Shown: positions 54,900 to 64,000 of the stretch, piece by piece | How the letters are laid out: the number at the start of each line of letters is the position of its first letter | Position numbering within the stretch: the stretch's first letter is position 1 | Assembly (NCBI GenBank): GCA_024234575.1 | Contig: JACKOB010000007.1 | Location: forward strand, 128,466-192,465 | Length of the DNA stretch: 64,000 nucleotides | DNA from: Hahellaceae bacterium | Lineage (GTDB): Bacteria; Pseudomonadota; Gammaproteobacteria; Pseudomonadales; Oleiphilaceae | Direction of reading: 5' to 3' | The notes under the pieces: model-generated | Database searches by the model: none | What the model was told of the DNA's origin: nothing | The model's input: the letters and a program-made list of their open reading frames with translations, nothing else | Position numbers and translations under genes: made by a program

Positions 54900-55632
54900 A
54901 CAACATTTAAAAGAGTCAGCCTTAAAATTAACTAAGAATATTATTTTGGCTTCACTACTATTACCTGTTGCAAGCTTTGCATTAGGTTGGAGTGGGAATC
55001 AACTTGATGGTGCGCCCTGTGTTGGGAAAGGACAAGGATTCGGCCCTTACGACTATGTTCGCGCAAAGAGTGGCCAAGACCCAGAGTATTATCAGTCTAC
55101 TAGACTGTGGGAAATTGATAGAATTCACTTTGGCAAAGGCATGACCAATATGCAGAGTGAGCCACTTACCTATCAGAGCAGCAGAGTTATAGCTGGTGAG
55201 TTTGATTACACGCTTCGAGCCTTTCCAACCCATATTGGAGCCTTAAACGCTATAGCAGAATTAGAATTAAAAAGAATTGAATCGAATAAACTAGCACAGA
55301 AACAATCTGAAGTGATCAGGCCTTTCCAAACGCCCCCTGAGTGCTATTTTATTAGAGCTGCTGTTTATAAAAGTGATCAAGCAAACATTCCACTCTTACA
55401 CGCTATCTACCTACACCGCCTAAAAAAATATAACGAAGCTGCCAACTACTACGAAAAAAGTCTTGCGATAGAAGATGAAAATCCTGAAGCGCATTATAAC
55501 TATGGGTTGGTGTTAATTAAGCTCAATCGGTACGATGATGCGAAAGAGCATGCTGTTAAAGCGTATAAGCAAGGCCACCAACTCTCAGGGCTAAAATCGC
55601 TTCTGCAAGAAAAGGGGAAATGGGACGATTAA
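54892..55632 (+). CDS. Exported TPR-repeat protein
   Basis: 246 residues with signal peptide (ILASLLLPVASFALG). The centre is cysteine-poor and unfamiliar (GAPCVGKGQGFGPYDYVRA; TLRAFPTHIGALNAIAELE), then two to three TPR motifs near 170-240 (LKKYNEAANYYEKSLAIE and ALVLIKLNRYDDAKEH-like). It probably acts in the periplasm as an adaptor for the surrounding polysaccharide genes. Translationally coupled to the FemAB-like gene. Confidence 0.75.
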   Translation: MTRQHLKESALKLTKNIILASLLLPVASFALGWSGNQLDGAPCVGKGQGFGPYDYVRAKSGQDPEYYQSTRLWEIDRIHFGKGMTNMQSEPLTYQSSRVIAGEFDYTLRAFPTHIGALNAIAELELKRIESNKLAQKQSEVIRPFQTPPECYFIRAAVYKSDQANIPLLHAIYLHRLKKYNEAANYYEKSLAIEDENPEAHYNYGLVLIKLNRYDDAKEHAVKAYKQGHQLSGLKSLLQEKGKWDD

Positions 55633-55641
55633 CAATAGGTC

Positions 55642-56889
55642 TCAGGTTTTTATCAAGCGTGTAAGCAGGTCTATTAGTAATATTGCCCCGTTGCGCCTGC
55701 TGTATTTGTCCACATCTATTGGTAGGCAATAGTTATCGAGGTAGAATTTTTGACGCATTTTATCTATTGCTTGCGCTATTAGCTCACAACTATCCAGAGG
55801 TATCACCTCACCAGCGCCCGCATCTTGAATCAGCCTGGCTGTTTCACCATTTTGCGCCGTCAGAGCAAGAACGGGCTTACGACACCTTATATACTCGTAT
55901 GCTTTAGCTGGGATCTGATCATTACAATTTTCAGCTTGCATCAACAGTAATACATCAACCGACATCATTTCTTGTAGTGCGGCTAGATAGCCAATTGGTG
56001 GGCACACTTCCACTACATCCGCAATATCAAATTGTCTAATCATATTCTTAATGTACTGGTCGTGTCCGGTTGCTCTTAATCGGAGAGAAAAGTCGTGCAC
56101 TGATATCAAGTTTTTGTCTTTAAGACTCTTTAATGCACTAAACAATTGTGTCGGATCTCTTTCTAGCGGGTATATAAGTCCACTGTGAAGCATCACAACC
56201 TTGTTGTTTAAAGCTGCGCCATTAATAGAATTCGTACGTTCTGCCTGCAGAAATGCGTTCTCATCAAAGCCATTAGCAATGACAGAAAATTTTTCTGGCG
56301 GGACCTCTGGGAAGCGTTGCAGGTAGTAATTGCGAGCAGCATTCGTGACAAACACAAAGTGATTGGCATGTTTAAACACTAATCTTTCAATAAAACGATA
56401 AGATTTATTAACTACCGGGTCTGAGGGGAAATTGTCTTGTGCCATAGGGTCACGAAAATCAGCAACCCAAGCAACACCGCTCACTTTATGAAGTAAATAC
56501 CCAATTAAATGCGCGGATGCTAATGGGTAAGTGCTAACAATTACAGAAGGCTTGTTTTTACGTATATGGAAAAGACCAGAAATAAATCCACCTAGCACCC
56601 ATGTCTGGTACCTATCGGGCAAAGACATAAACCGTAAATACTTACCCTTTATGGATAGGTCCCTTACAGCATCCTTTGCCCACGCTCTTATCACTTTAAC
56701 ATTGCTTGGTATCGCCTTTTTTTGGCCAACATCGACACTGTGATAGCATTTTTCATTGGCAGTTAATACGGCCACCTCCCACTTTTTGGCTGCCAACTCT
56801 TTCGTAAAGGAAAGTGTACGATGAACACCTGAGCTATAAGCAACGGGCGGATAGTGAAAAGCAACAAACAAAACGCTCTTGTTAATCAA
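55642..56889 (-). CDS. GT4-like glycosyltransferase, copy 2
   Basis: 415 residues from TTG 56889. VLFVAFHYPPVAYSSGVHRTL, VSTYPLASAHLIGYLLHKV, VADFRDPMAQDNFP, VIANGFDENAF and VVMLHSGLIYPLERDP align with the copy at 52497 throughout, and the donor site is NDQIPAKAYEYIRCRKPVL. The start is supported by the alignment of the two N-termini (SVLFVAFHYPP and SVLMIAFHYPP) and by AGG nine bases upstream. It converges with the TPR gene, nine bases apart. Confidence 0.85.
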   Translation of the reverse strand: MINKSVLFVAFHYPPVAYSSGVHRTLSFTKELAAKKWEVAVLTANEKCYHSVDVGQKKAIPSNVKVIRAWAKDAVRDLSIKGKYLRFMSLPDRYQTWVLGGFISGLFHIRKNKPSVIVSTYPLASAHLIGYLLHKVSGVAWVADFRDPMAQDNFPSDPVVNKSYRFIERLVFKHANHFVFVTNAARNYYLQRFPEVPPEKFSVIANGFDENAFLQAERTNSINGAALNNKVVMLHSGLIYPLERDPTQLFSALKSLKDKNLISVHDFSLRLRATGHDQYIKNMIRQFDIADVVEVCPPIGYLAALQEMMSVDVLLLMQAENCNDQIPAKAYEYIRCRKPVLALTAQNGETARLIQDAGAGEVIPLDSCELIAQAIDKMRQKFYLDNYCLPIDVDKYSRRNGAILLIDLLTRLIKT

Positions 56890-56949
56890 CGAGTAGGCCC
56901 TGCTATTTGAAGTGATGATTACACATAGTTTTGATTATCTTAGCAATTC

Positions 56950-59900
56950 TTAGTTTTTGTAACGATACATCCAAACTTGATGTTGTGATGAGGGACCAGT
57001 TTTGAATACATAAACATTTTCTCGTTCACTATATTCGATTGCATGAAATGCTTGCGTGCCAATATTAGGTGAATTTTCATCTTTTAAAATTTGGTGGCTG
57101 TTCCAAGATTTCGCGATAGGGTCAAATACATGGAAAACACCTTTCGTGATAGCACCACCAATAACGCTATTCGCACTGTCATAGCCCCACCCTGTTTCAG
57201 ATAGCGTCGGTGGCGTTCCTGTTACATCTACCAGCTCTATCGTGCTGTTTTCCCAGTTTTCGCGATCTAACGTAACCTCATAAGCTTTTGCTGATGCACC
57301 ACCAAGTAAATAATAGAATCTATCGTTAGGTGGAAAGTAGACTAAATTTTGAGCATAGCTTAAATGGACATAATATCCGGTTTTGATGGTGCGTTGTTTT
57401 CGATTAACTGGATCGTATGCATGAATTCCACTATTACCCACAAATATAAATAATCCAGATACTGGGTCGTATTCACTAGCCGCATATTTGGACCACAGAC
57501 CTATATCTCCGTAGCTCCATTTTTTAGTTTCAAAACTGTAATGGGCAACTCTATTTTCCGCTTTAGCATTGAACCCCGAGCACTTAGTTCCAGATGCAAC
57601 ATTTCCCCATCCATGAAAAATTAAAAATTCATGTGGATGCTTGGTTGCACCCAACAAATCGTAGGTGTGTCTGGCTATCGGGTGTCCCGTTGTTTTCCAG
57701 CTCATCGTCACAGGGTCAAAATTATCTATCGTCATATCCTCACAAGGAGTAGTGGGGTACAGACTATTCCAGGTGAGGGTATCGAAGCTAAAGGAATCGA
57801 TATCTGTTCTAGCCGTCGCAGCATGCCCGCCCCCAAACATAAGCATGTTCCCGGTTACAGGGTCTTCAACCATGCCGCTGTAATCTGAGATTGTCCGACA
57901 CCTTGTCACACCCTCACCTTCTGGCCCTTTCCCCTGGCAGTCATAATCGCCGAGACTTATCGCTGTGTTATCAGCTAAAACAATTTTCCCTATGGGTGGT
58001 TTTTGTATGTAATCAACAATAATCCAACCAAGTTGCGCCCCTCTTGCGTCACCAATGGTAGCATTTATCCGATAGCTGCCAACAACATCTGCTTTAAAAG
58101 TGGTTTTATTTGCGTAACTATTGCCAATAAATACCTGGCTTTGTGAGGGTTGCTCTACCACATTCCAATACACATTTTTTGTGCTGATCGTAGAGTTATT
58201 GATGGCTAACCCGACAACTTCACCTAAATGTGCCGTAACTCTTTGGCCAAGGTATGACTGAATATCGTACGTTTCGGTAGGCGTACCAGAACCCGGTGTA
58301 GTTGGGTCTGGCGACCCTGAGTCGGGACTACCAGAATCCGGGGTGTCTGTGTCTGGCTCGCCAGAGTCAGGTGTGCCGTTGTCTGGGTTACCAGTATCTG
58401 GGCTGCCCGTATCAGGTGTGCCGCTGTCTGCGGTTTCTCTGGGTACTATCGCCCAATTTGGGTAGGCGCTGTAGTCGGGTTTTACGGGCCGATCTGCAAA
58501 TATCTGCCATGCTTTTTGTGCATTGGGTAAGCCGGTTTCCGCAGCCAGCGCCAGTGCGGGTTGAAAGTTTGCTGGGTAACCAGAAGGTGACTGTGCATAA
58601 CCCACCATTTCACCGGCCCGTAACCCTCCGCCAATCATTGCCCCCATCTCTGCGCTGCTGCATTCTGCAGAAGCCACCGCTGCAGACACGTTATTTTGGT
58701 AAATTTCGGCAAAAGATGAATAGAAATCATCACCGCTACTTGCCCGCACATTCATTGAATAAGGGGCGGCGTAAACCCAACAGTAGCCAGGCGCAGTCAT
58801 CCTGCCAATTGGAAATTGTGACTTCCACTTCCAAAATGGGATAGCTGCGTCGAATCCTAGCTCAACCATATGGCCAATAGACCAGGTTAAAAAGTCGTCC
58901 ATCCACGGCGCTAAACCACGTCCGCTGTTGTAGACAAGTGAGTAACCATGAGTAATAAACCCAAACTTATTGGCCTCGTTGTTGTTGGCATATTCATCAG
59001 TAAAATATTTAATGGTGTTTTGTAGTTGACTATTAAAATATGCCTTGAGCGGGTGGAGTTCTGGCGTAACCGCTGCAGCTTGGCCCAATGTCCGTAATGT
59101 CCACGCCATTCCTCTCACTTGCCCACTTTTTGGCAAGCCTTTACCTGCATCCCGATACCCAGGGTTAGATTGAAATGTATTATATACAGCCCAAAATTGT
59201 AGTTCTTCCAGGTAATAAAACTCACCTGTTACTACATAGGGTAAATAGGCAAATGACGGCTGGTGGGAAACATCGTGGCTATAGGGTGAAGAACACACCT
59301 GGCCACACTTAGGAAAGGCTTCACTTTTGCCTGTCTGCGGGTTATAGGTGTCAGACGGAGTGCCAATTACCGTCATGTAGGGGTATTCATCAAGTGTAAT
59401 GGGGTAGCCTGTATCTTTGTTTCGGTAATGTACCGACCAAGTGCCAGCTAAATCGGCAGAGTCTAAGGTGACCTTTTTCGCACCAGCATCCATCGATAAC
59501 AGGTACAAGGCCTGCCATTTCGGTAGTGGGCCTATGTCATCATGCGCCCCCGTTCCTGGCATATAGGCGGTTGCATCACCTATATGCATCGGGTTTGTTT
59601 TTTCGCCAGTCCAATTGTTTATCAATTTGTCAAGTGCGGTTTGCGAGATTTGGATAGTCGTGTCGTAGTTTGGCAGCTGTTTAGTGGCAAGCAGATATTC
59701 AAGATTATGTTGTGCTTCTATACGGGGTTGGTCGCCGTACCAAAGTGTTTTTTTCCAGCGGCTATGCACATAGTGTAAAAGTTTATTTTGCTGGTACGCT
59801 ACATTGCCATCAGACACTAAAGACACATCGTAATAGTAGTTTTGTGGCTCTGCCACGTAAGACCAGGTGTTTTCAACAACGACATCTGTTTTTACGAGGT

Positions 59901-60990
59901 TACTGTTTGCATAGGCCCGAATATGAAAACGTACGGCTAAATGTGGGTTCTCTACCCCTGTTTGCGAATCTACCAGGTTAGATGAAACAATCCACTCTGA
60001 TGCCAACGGGCCTTCTAACCATTGGATTTCACTGCCGTTACTGGCTGCGGCTTCCAATGCCTGCACCGCCGATACTTTATAATCGGTTGGCTGGCTAACT
60101 AAGGTCTGGTCGGTAATTATGATTGGTGCTTTGCCGCTATTGGCGTAAGAAACTGCCAACGACTTTCCTTTGCTGCCGATGAGGGTTAGCGTTTCGTACT
60201 GATAACTGGCAGATACATCTGGATTACCCGCGGTTACTTGCGCTGCAAAGCTTTTTGCAATCGCTTCGCCTGCTTTATAGCTATTACCTGCTGTTTGGGC
60301 GGTGTGGGTGTAGCGCTTGTCATTAACGTTAAGCGTAATTGCATCGCCGACATTCCAAGACACTTTTCGATCGCCAAAGGCGATGCTTTTTTGATGCAAT
60401 GAGTAAACCTGCAAATTTACCTCGGCATCGTAGCCCGAGTTTATTACGGCAGATAACGTTGGTGCATTGGCGTTCTCACTAGCGGTAACCGGCTTAATGG
60501 TTACCTTAGCCGCATCATTTTTAAGCCCAGGTGGCACGCTAAAAGTAAGCACTGCGTGCCTGGTAGAGCCATCTGCATGTTTAGACTTTATATCGGTTTG
60601 CACCGCAATGCTTTCACCGCTCTCCAGGGTTGCTGCAACAACATAACCTGCAGGTAAATCACCTTTTTTAAACGGCTGGCCTAATGTAACGGGTTGGTGG
60701 TAGGCAGTATCTGCAGTATGCGTAAAGGTAAAGTCGGTAAGCGAACTTTTGATTACAGGTGTTGACGGTGATGGGCTTGAGGGTGATGGCGTGGTACTTG
60801 GATTAGCCGGGGTGTCAGTAGAGCCTTGACCGCCTGTCGATAAATCTACTGAGCTTTCAGTAGCTGGTGGTGACTGCTTGCTTTGGGTGGGTGATTCTTC
60901 TGCAATACAGCCACTTAATAAAGCCGTATTTAAAAGAAGAACAACAAACAGTTTAAAAAAACTGATATTTAACCTATTTAGATAACACAT
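56950..60990 (-). CDS. Very large outer-membrane lipoprotein with kelch-like C-terminus
   Basis: 1346 residues from the ATG at 60990 (GGTGGTG upstream); a TTG nine codons before is in frame. The lipoprotein signal is LFVVLLLNTALLSGC. After a Ser/Pro/Thr-rich linker (about 35-85), residues about 100-900 form a large region of unknown fold (NNWTGEKTNPMHIG, YPITLDEYPYMT). A Pro/Asp/Ser repeat linker (near 860-910, as DSGSPDSGSPD) precedes an Ig/PKD-like domain (to about 1010) and beta-propeller kelch-like repeats (MLMFGGGHAATAR, YDPVSGLFIFVG). It looks like a surface carbohydrate-binding or -processing protein. Confidence 0.7.
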   Translation of the reverse strand: MCYLNRLNISFFKLFVVLLLNTALLSGCIAEESPTQSKQSPPATESSVDLSTGGQGSTDTPANPSTTPSPSSPSPSTPVIKSSLTDFTFTHTADTAYHQPVTLGQPFKKGDLPAGYVVAATLESGESIAVQTDIKSKHADGSTRHAVLTFSVPPGLKNDAAKVTIKPVTASENANAPTLSAVINSGYDAEVNLQVYSLHQKSIAFGDRKVSWNVGDAITLNVNDKRYTHTAQTAGNSYKAGEAIAKSFAAQVTAGNPDVSASYQYETLTLIGSKGKSLAVSYANSGKAPIIITDQTLVSQPTDYKVSAVQALEAAASNGSEIQWLEGPLASEWIVSSNLVDSQTGVENPHLAVRFHIRAYANSNLVKTDVVVENTWSYVAEPQNYYYDVSLVSDGNVAYQQNKLLHYVHSRWKKTLWYGDQPRIEAQHNLEYLLATKQLPNYDTTIQISQTALDKLINNWTGEKTNPMHIGDATAYMPGTGAHDDIGPLPKWQALYLLSMDAGAKKVTLDSADLAGTWSVHYRNKDTGYPITLDEYPYMTVIGTPSDTYNPQTGKSEAFPKCGQVCSSPYSHDVSHQPSFAYLPYVVTGEFYYLEELQFWAVYNTFQSNPGYRDAGKGLPKSGQVRGMAWTLRTLGQAAAVTPELHPLKAYFNSQLQNTIKYFTDEYANNNEANKFGFITHGYSLVYNSGRGLAPWMDDFLTWSIGHMVELGFDAAIPFWKWKSQFPIGRMTAPGYCWVYAAPYSMNVRASSGDDFYSSFAEIYQNNVSAAVASAECSSAEMGAMIGGGLRAGEMVGYAQSPSGYPANFQPALALAAETGLPNAQKAWQIFADRPVKPDYSAYPNWAIVPRETADSGTPDTGSPDTGNPDNGTPDSGEPDTDTPDSGSPDSGSPDPTTPGSGTPTETYDIQSYLGQRVTAHLGEVVGLAINNSTISTKNVYWNVVEQPSQSQVFIGNSYANKTTFKADVVGSYRINATIGDARGAQLGWIIVDYIQKPPIGKIVLADNTAISLGDYDCQGKGPEGEGVTRCRTISDYSGMVEDPVTGNMLMFGGGHAATARTDIDSFSFDTLTWNSLYPTTPCEDMTIDNFDPVTMSWKTTGHPIARHTYDLLGATKHPHEFLIFHGWGNVASGTKCSGFNAKAENRVAHYSFETKKWSYGDIGLWSKYAASEYDPVSGLFIFVGNSGIHAYDPVNRKQRTIKTGYYVHLSYAQNLVYFPPNDRFYYLLGGASAKAYEVTLDRENWENSTIELVDVTGTPPTLSETGWGYDSANSVIGGAITKGVFHVFDPIAKSWNSHQILKDENSPNIGTQAFHAIEYSERENVYVFKTGPSSQHQVWMYRYKN
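58300..58440 (-). repeat. Low-complexity Pro/Asp/Ser/Gly linker repeat in the large lipoprotein
   Basis: Short repeats of the kind PDSG and PDTG (about 18-24 bases) over roughly 140 bases. Such tracts vary in length between strains. Confidence 0.7.
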
Positions 60991-61166
60991 ATCACCACCG
61001 TTGATTTGCTCCTGCAATTTTTATCCATGTTACGGCTAAGCAAGGCTTGCACGTTTTTTACGCAGGCATTACTTAGGCGCCATAGCTCGTTTATTAATAT
61101 TTGTCTTCATTGTACAACACCTTTTTACTATCATGGCATCGCCCACTTCACTTTTAGGACATTGTA

Positions 61167-62981
61167 ATGTTTGAGTTTTCAGGATTTATCGACGATACGC
61201 ACATAAAACAAGCAGATGCGGCTATCTCGATGACAAATGGCAGCCCAATAGCAGATAACATCCCGATGGCAAACGGTAACTTTCATTTTGCATCAGGTAG
61301 TGCCGTTATCACCAAAGCTACCAACGAAGATGCAACGATGTATCTGGCTTCTTCGTTTTTTCAGTATCAATCGGCAACGGGGGTAGAGGCGCTTACCTGC
61401 TTACTAAAAGACTATAGTGCTGGCGGCAATATGGCGATCAGCCAACTTTATGGGCAATACTTGCTTATCATTGTGCAGCACAAAACAGGCAAAGTGGCCT
61501 TCGCATCCGACAAAATCGGCTCGGTGCCGCTTTACTACCATCAAACCAATGGTAGATTTTATTTTGCATCACACCTGAATCTGCTAGTTAGTTTGCTACC
61601 AAGCAAGCCAAGTATTAGCCCGCAATCTATTTACAACTACGTTTTTCATCATTGCATCCCTGCGCCATACACTATTTACGCAGGCGTTAATAAGCTGTCG
61701 TGTGCCGAATTACTAGAATGGAAGGACAACACGCTTTCGAAGCACAGTTATTACCTCCCTACATTTACGCAAGAAACCATTGACGTAGATGCGTATTCAA
61801 AAAACCTGCTGGCCAATCTTGAATCTAGTGTTGCAGACAGGGTCGCCGGGTTAGCTGCCGATACGGTGGGTGCATTTTTAAGTGGCGGTTTAGACAGCTC
61901 GACGGTTTCTGGCATGTTAAGCAAGGCAATGCCCAACACCCCAGCCAACACCTTTACCATAGGTTTTCATGCCGAAGGTTATGATGAATCTGGCTATGCC
62001 AAAATAGTTGCCGACCACTTCAAAACCAACCACCACGTTTATTACGTTACCCCAGAAGATGTCGTGGCTTCGCTACCCGAGATCGCCGCTTATTATGATG
62101 AGCCGTTTGGCAACAGCTCTGCCCTGCCGGCTTACCACTGCGCTAAATACGCCCATGCACAAGGCATTCGCGTGATGCTCGCTGGCGATGGCGGCGATGA
62201 GTTTTTTGGTGGTAATGAACGTTACGCCAAGCAAAAAGTGTTTGAGCTGTACTATAAGATCCCTGCCCCGTTACGGTCGCTGTTGCTAGAAATGCCACTA
62301 CGCAACGTTTCGGAAGATCACCCTATCGCATTAATACGAAAAGCAGCAAGCTATGTACGCCAAGCAAAAATTGGATTACCAAACCGTTTGTACACCTATA
62401 ACTTTCTACATCGGATTGACCCAAATACAGTTTTCGAGCGCACATTTTTTAACGCGGTGGATCAGCGCATACCGCTTGAGGAAATCAACAAACGCTATAG
62501 TCAGCCGCAAGATGCAGACACGCTTAGTCGCATGCTGTACCTCGATTGGAAATTTACACTGGCCGATAACGATTTGGTGAAAGTGACTAACATGTGTCAC
62601 AAAGCCGGTATAGATGTACGTTACCCCATGCTGGATGATCGATTAATTGATTTATCCACAAGGGTACCATCCAACGTTAAATTGCCAGGCAACCAACTGC
62701 GGCACTTTTATAAAGAAACCACCAGAGGCTTCTTGCCAGAGGCGACGATCAACAAAACCAAGCAAGGTTTTGGGCTACCTTTCGGCCATTGGCTTTCAAC
62801 CGATAAGCAGCTTAAAGACATCGCCTATGAGAACGTGCTAGGGCTTAAATCGACGGGATTCTTTAAAGAAGAGTTTTTACACAATGCCATTAAGCTTCAC
62901 CAGCAAGGTGAGGCTAATTCTTACTATGGTGAACTGGTGTGGATTTTGTCGATGCTGAATATGTGGCTGAAGGCGCATTGA
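61167..62981 (+). CDS. Asparagine-synthase-like protein without the glutaminase cysteine
   Basis: 604 residues. The C-terminal synthetase domain has the ATP pyrophosphatase loop LSGGLDSSTVSG (near 236) and MLAGDGGDEFFGGN (near 342). The N-terminal half resembles an Ntn amidotransferase (ASDKIGSVPLYYH) but begins MFEFSGF instead of MCG, so the catalytic Cys2 is missing and glutamine hydrolysis is not expected. It may use free ammonia or another amine, or make a beta-lactam-like or amide link. AGGAC precedes the ATG. It differs from the XrtA-associated amidotransferase, which keeps Cys2. Confidence 0.85.
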   Translation: MFEFSGFIDDTHIKQADAAISMTNGSPIADNIPMANGNFHFASGSAVITKATNEDATMYLASSFFQYQSATGVEALTCLLKDYSAGGNMAISQLYGQYLLIIVQHKTGKVAFASDKIGSVPLYYHQTNGRFYFASHLNLLVSLLPSKPSISPQSIYNYVFHHCIPAPYTIYAGVNKLSCAELLEWKDNTLSKHSYYLPTFTQETIDVDAYSKNLLANLESSVADRVAGLAADTVGAFLSGGLDSSTVSGMLSKAMPNTPANTFTIGFHAEGYDESGYAKIVADHFKTNHHVYYVTPEDVVASLPEIAAYYDEPFGNSSALPAYHCAKYAHAQGIRVMLAGDGGDEFFGGNERYAKQKVFELYYKIPAPLRSLLLEMPLRNVSEDHPIALIRKAASYVRQAKIGLPNRLYTYNFLHRIDPNTVFERTFFNAVDQRIPLEEINKRYSQPQDADTLSRMLYLDWKFTLADNDLVKVTNMCHKAGIDVRYPMLDDRLIDLSTRVPSNVKLPGNQLRHFYKETTRGFLPEATINKTKQGFGLPFGHWLSTDKQLKDIAYENVLGLKSTGFFKEEFLHNAIKLHQQGEANSYYGELVWILSMLNMWLKAH

Positions 62982-63131
62982 TGTTTGATTGGATGTGACC
63001 ATCACTAGGCTGTGAAAGCTCTCGATAAGAAAACTGTTAAATAGACAATCGCGAGATTCTCTTACTTGATAAAGTAATGCGCCTGCATTACCATTTGAGT
63101 GTAAACGTATTTCACCCGTTGGAAGCTCAAT

Positions 63132-63461
63132 ATGGCAGATACATTATTAGTAAGTGAGTCAACCTTAACTGATCGTTACCAGACAACCGTTCCAGATGCT
63201 GTTAGAAAAGCATTACATCTCAACAAGCGTGAGAAAATTCGTTACACCATTCAGGCGGACGGTAATGTACTGCTCTCTCGAGCAGATCAAGGTGAGGCAG
63301 ATCCTGTTTTGGCTAGTTTTTTAATGTTTTTAGCAAATGATTTTCAGAAAAACCCACAGCAATTAAAAGCAATAACACCAGACTTGGTTTCTCGTATTCA
63401 AAGCCTAGTCGGCGGCGTTGAAATTGATCTTAATGCAGCTCTTGAAGATGAGGATGAATAG
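63132..63461 (+). CDS. prlF: PrlF-family antitoxin
   Basis: 109 residues of AbrB-type swapped-hairpin fold: STLTDRYQTTVPDAVRKAL and LNKREKIRYTIQADGNVLLSR are the DNA-binding part, followed by the PrlF-specific helical tail (DPVLASFLMFLANDF). It represses its own operon and binds YhaV. GGAAG precedes the ATG. Two bases separate it from the toxin. Confidence 0.9.
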   Translation: MADTLLVSESTLTDRYQTTVPDAVRKALHLNKREKIRYTIQADGNVLLSRADQGEADPVLASFLMFLANDFQKNPQQLKAITPDLVSRIQSLVGGVEIDLNAALEDEDE

Positions 63462-63463
63462 TT

Positions 63464-63946
63464 TTGTTAGAACAGAACACTATCGTCATCAACGGATGGA
63501 CGATTTTTGCACACCCGCTATTCCTAGATGAAATAGAGTATCTAATCAATCAAGTTGAAGAACTAAAAAGTAAAGATCCAAACAATTACATCAATAAGAG
63601 TGCAAATAAAAGACTTGCAGCGATTGCCAAGCTGGCCTTTGATGTTATACCAAAAGATCCAAACAGCGCAGAATTTCGGCAGGGCTCCACTCTGGGTGAT
63701 GAACACAAGCATTGGTTTCGCGCCAAGTTTTTTCAGCAATATCGTTTATTTTTTCGGTTTGATAGCGCATCGAAGATCATTGTATTTGCATGGATTAACG
63801 ATGAAAAAAATAAGCGAGCGTATGGAAGTAAATCTGATGCCTACCGCACCTTTGAGAAAATGCTTAACAGTGGGAATCCACCTAATAGTTGGGCTGTGTT
63901 ACTCAAACAAGCGAAGTGCGATTTAGATAGATTGAATGGTAAATGA
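63464..63946 (+). CDS. yhaV: YhaV-family ribonuclease toxin
   Basis: 160 residues from TTG at 63464. INGWTIFAHPLFLDEIEYL at the N-terminus, QGSTLGDEHKHWFRAKFFQQYRLFF and FAWINDEKNKRAYGSKSDAY match YhaV, a ribosome-dependent RNase of the RelE superfamily. It is complete in the window and pairs with PrlF. After it 54 bases remain with nothing recognisable. Confidence 0.9.
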   Translation: MLEQNTIVINGWTIFAHPLFLDEIEYLINQVEELKSKDPNNYINKSANKRLAAIAKLAFDVIPKDPNSAEFRQGSTLGDEHKHWFRAKFFQQYRLFFRFDSASKIIVFAWINDEKNKRAYGSKSDAYRTFEKMLNSGNPPNSWAVLLKQAKCDLDRLNGK

Positions 63947-64000
63947 GGTCATGTTTTTTGCAAAAAGTAGTTTGAGGCAGTCCGGATGCTTTCCAGGCGG

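Noticed and set aside
58302..58844. 180-residue frame on the plus strand
   Set aside because: Antisense shadow of the repetitive linker of the large lipoprotein; cysteine- and proline-rich artefact.

Overview
The window looks like chromosomal DNA of a free-living, probably marine gammaproteobacterium. The basis is a moderate, AT-leaning composition, SD-led genes with frequent TTG/GTG starts, a polyhydroxyalkanoate phasin, two c-di-GMP GGDEF/EAL proteins, ModABC, and a large set of genes that travel with the XrtA-type (EpsH) exosortase/PEP-CTERM system. Genus cannot be fixed from sequence reading. No rRNA or tRNA gene, CRISPR array or transposase was seen.

Layout. 1-11 kb is housekeeping or signalling: the end of an unknown gene, a 7TM-DISM/GGDEF/EAL protein, an SLC13-type permease with RCK_C domains, a PilZ-like protein, a coiled-coil/HHH protein, a PAS-GGDEF-EAL protein, an unknown membrane-anchored protein, a phasin and an ion-channel-like protein. 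11-17 kb holds a YiiX-type cysteine peptidase, modABC, a structured leader or small RNA with a strong terminator, and an acyltransferase/epimerase pair. 17.6-33 kb carries the exosortase regulatory and accessory block: prsK, prsR, an HDOD protein, a trypsin-like protease, the exosortase-associated acyl-CoA ligase and PLP decarboxylase, a patatin, prsT and an RND/MMPL permease. A PEP-CTERM protein follows, behind a near-consensus sigma-54 promoter, which fits PrsR being a sigma-54 activator.

34-44 kb is the most unusual part. It holds two ThiF-like E1 enzymes, each divergent from an exosortase-associated acyltransferase (the first acyltransferase cut to 83 codons), and a third acyltransferase. 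Next is an HPr-rel-A cassette: a twin-arginine secreted protein, a PqqD-like protein with no normal start codon, an HprK-like kinase and a nucleotidyltransferase. An ACP/hydrolase 2/hydrolase 1 operon closes the block. Acyl-CoA ligase, ACP, PLP decarboxylase, acyltransferases, hydrolases and E1 enzymes together suggest synthesis of an acylated small molecule or envelope modification tied to exosortase. That is inference.

44-64 kb is an accessory polysaccharide region interrupted by three toxin-antitoxin modules: MntA/HepT, a Phd-UPF0175-like antitoxin with a DUF3368 toxin, and PrlF/YhaV. It includes a beta-helix protein, glycosyltransferases, a DegT-like enzyme, two FemAB-like proteins, two paralogous GT4 enzymes, a TPR protein, a very large kelch-like lipoprotein and an asparagine-synthase-like enzyme with no N-terminal cysteine. 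The exosortase itself and the core Wzx/Wzy/Wzc-type genes are not in this window.
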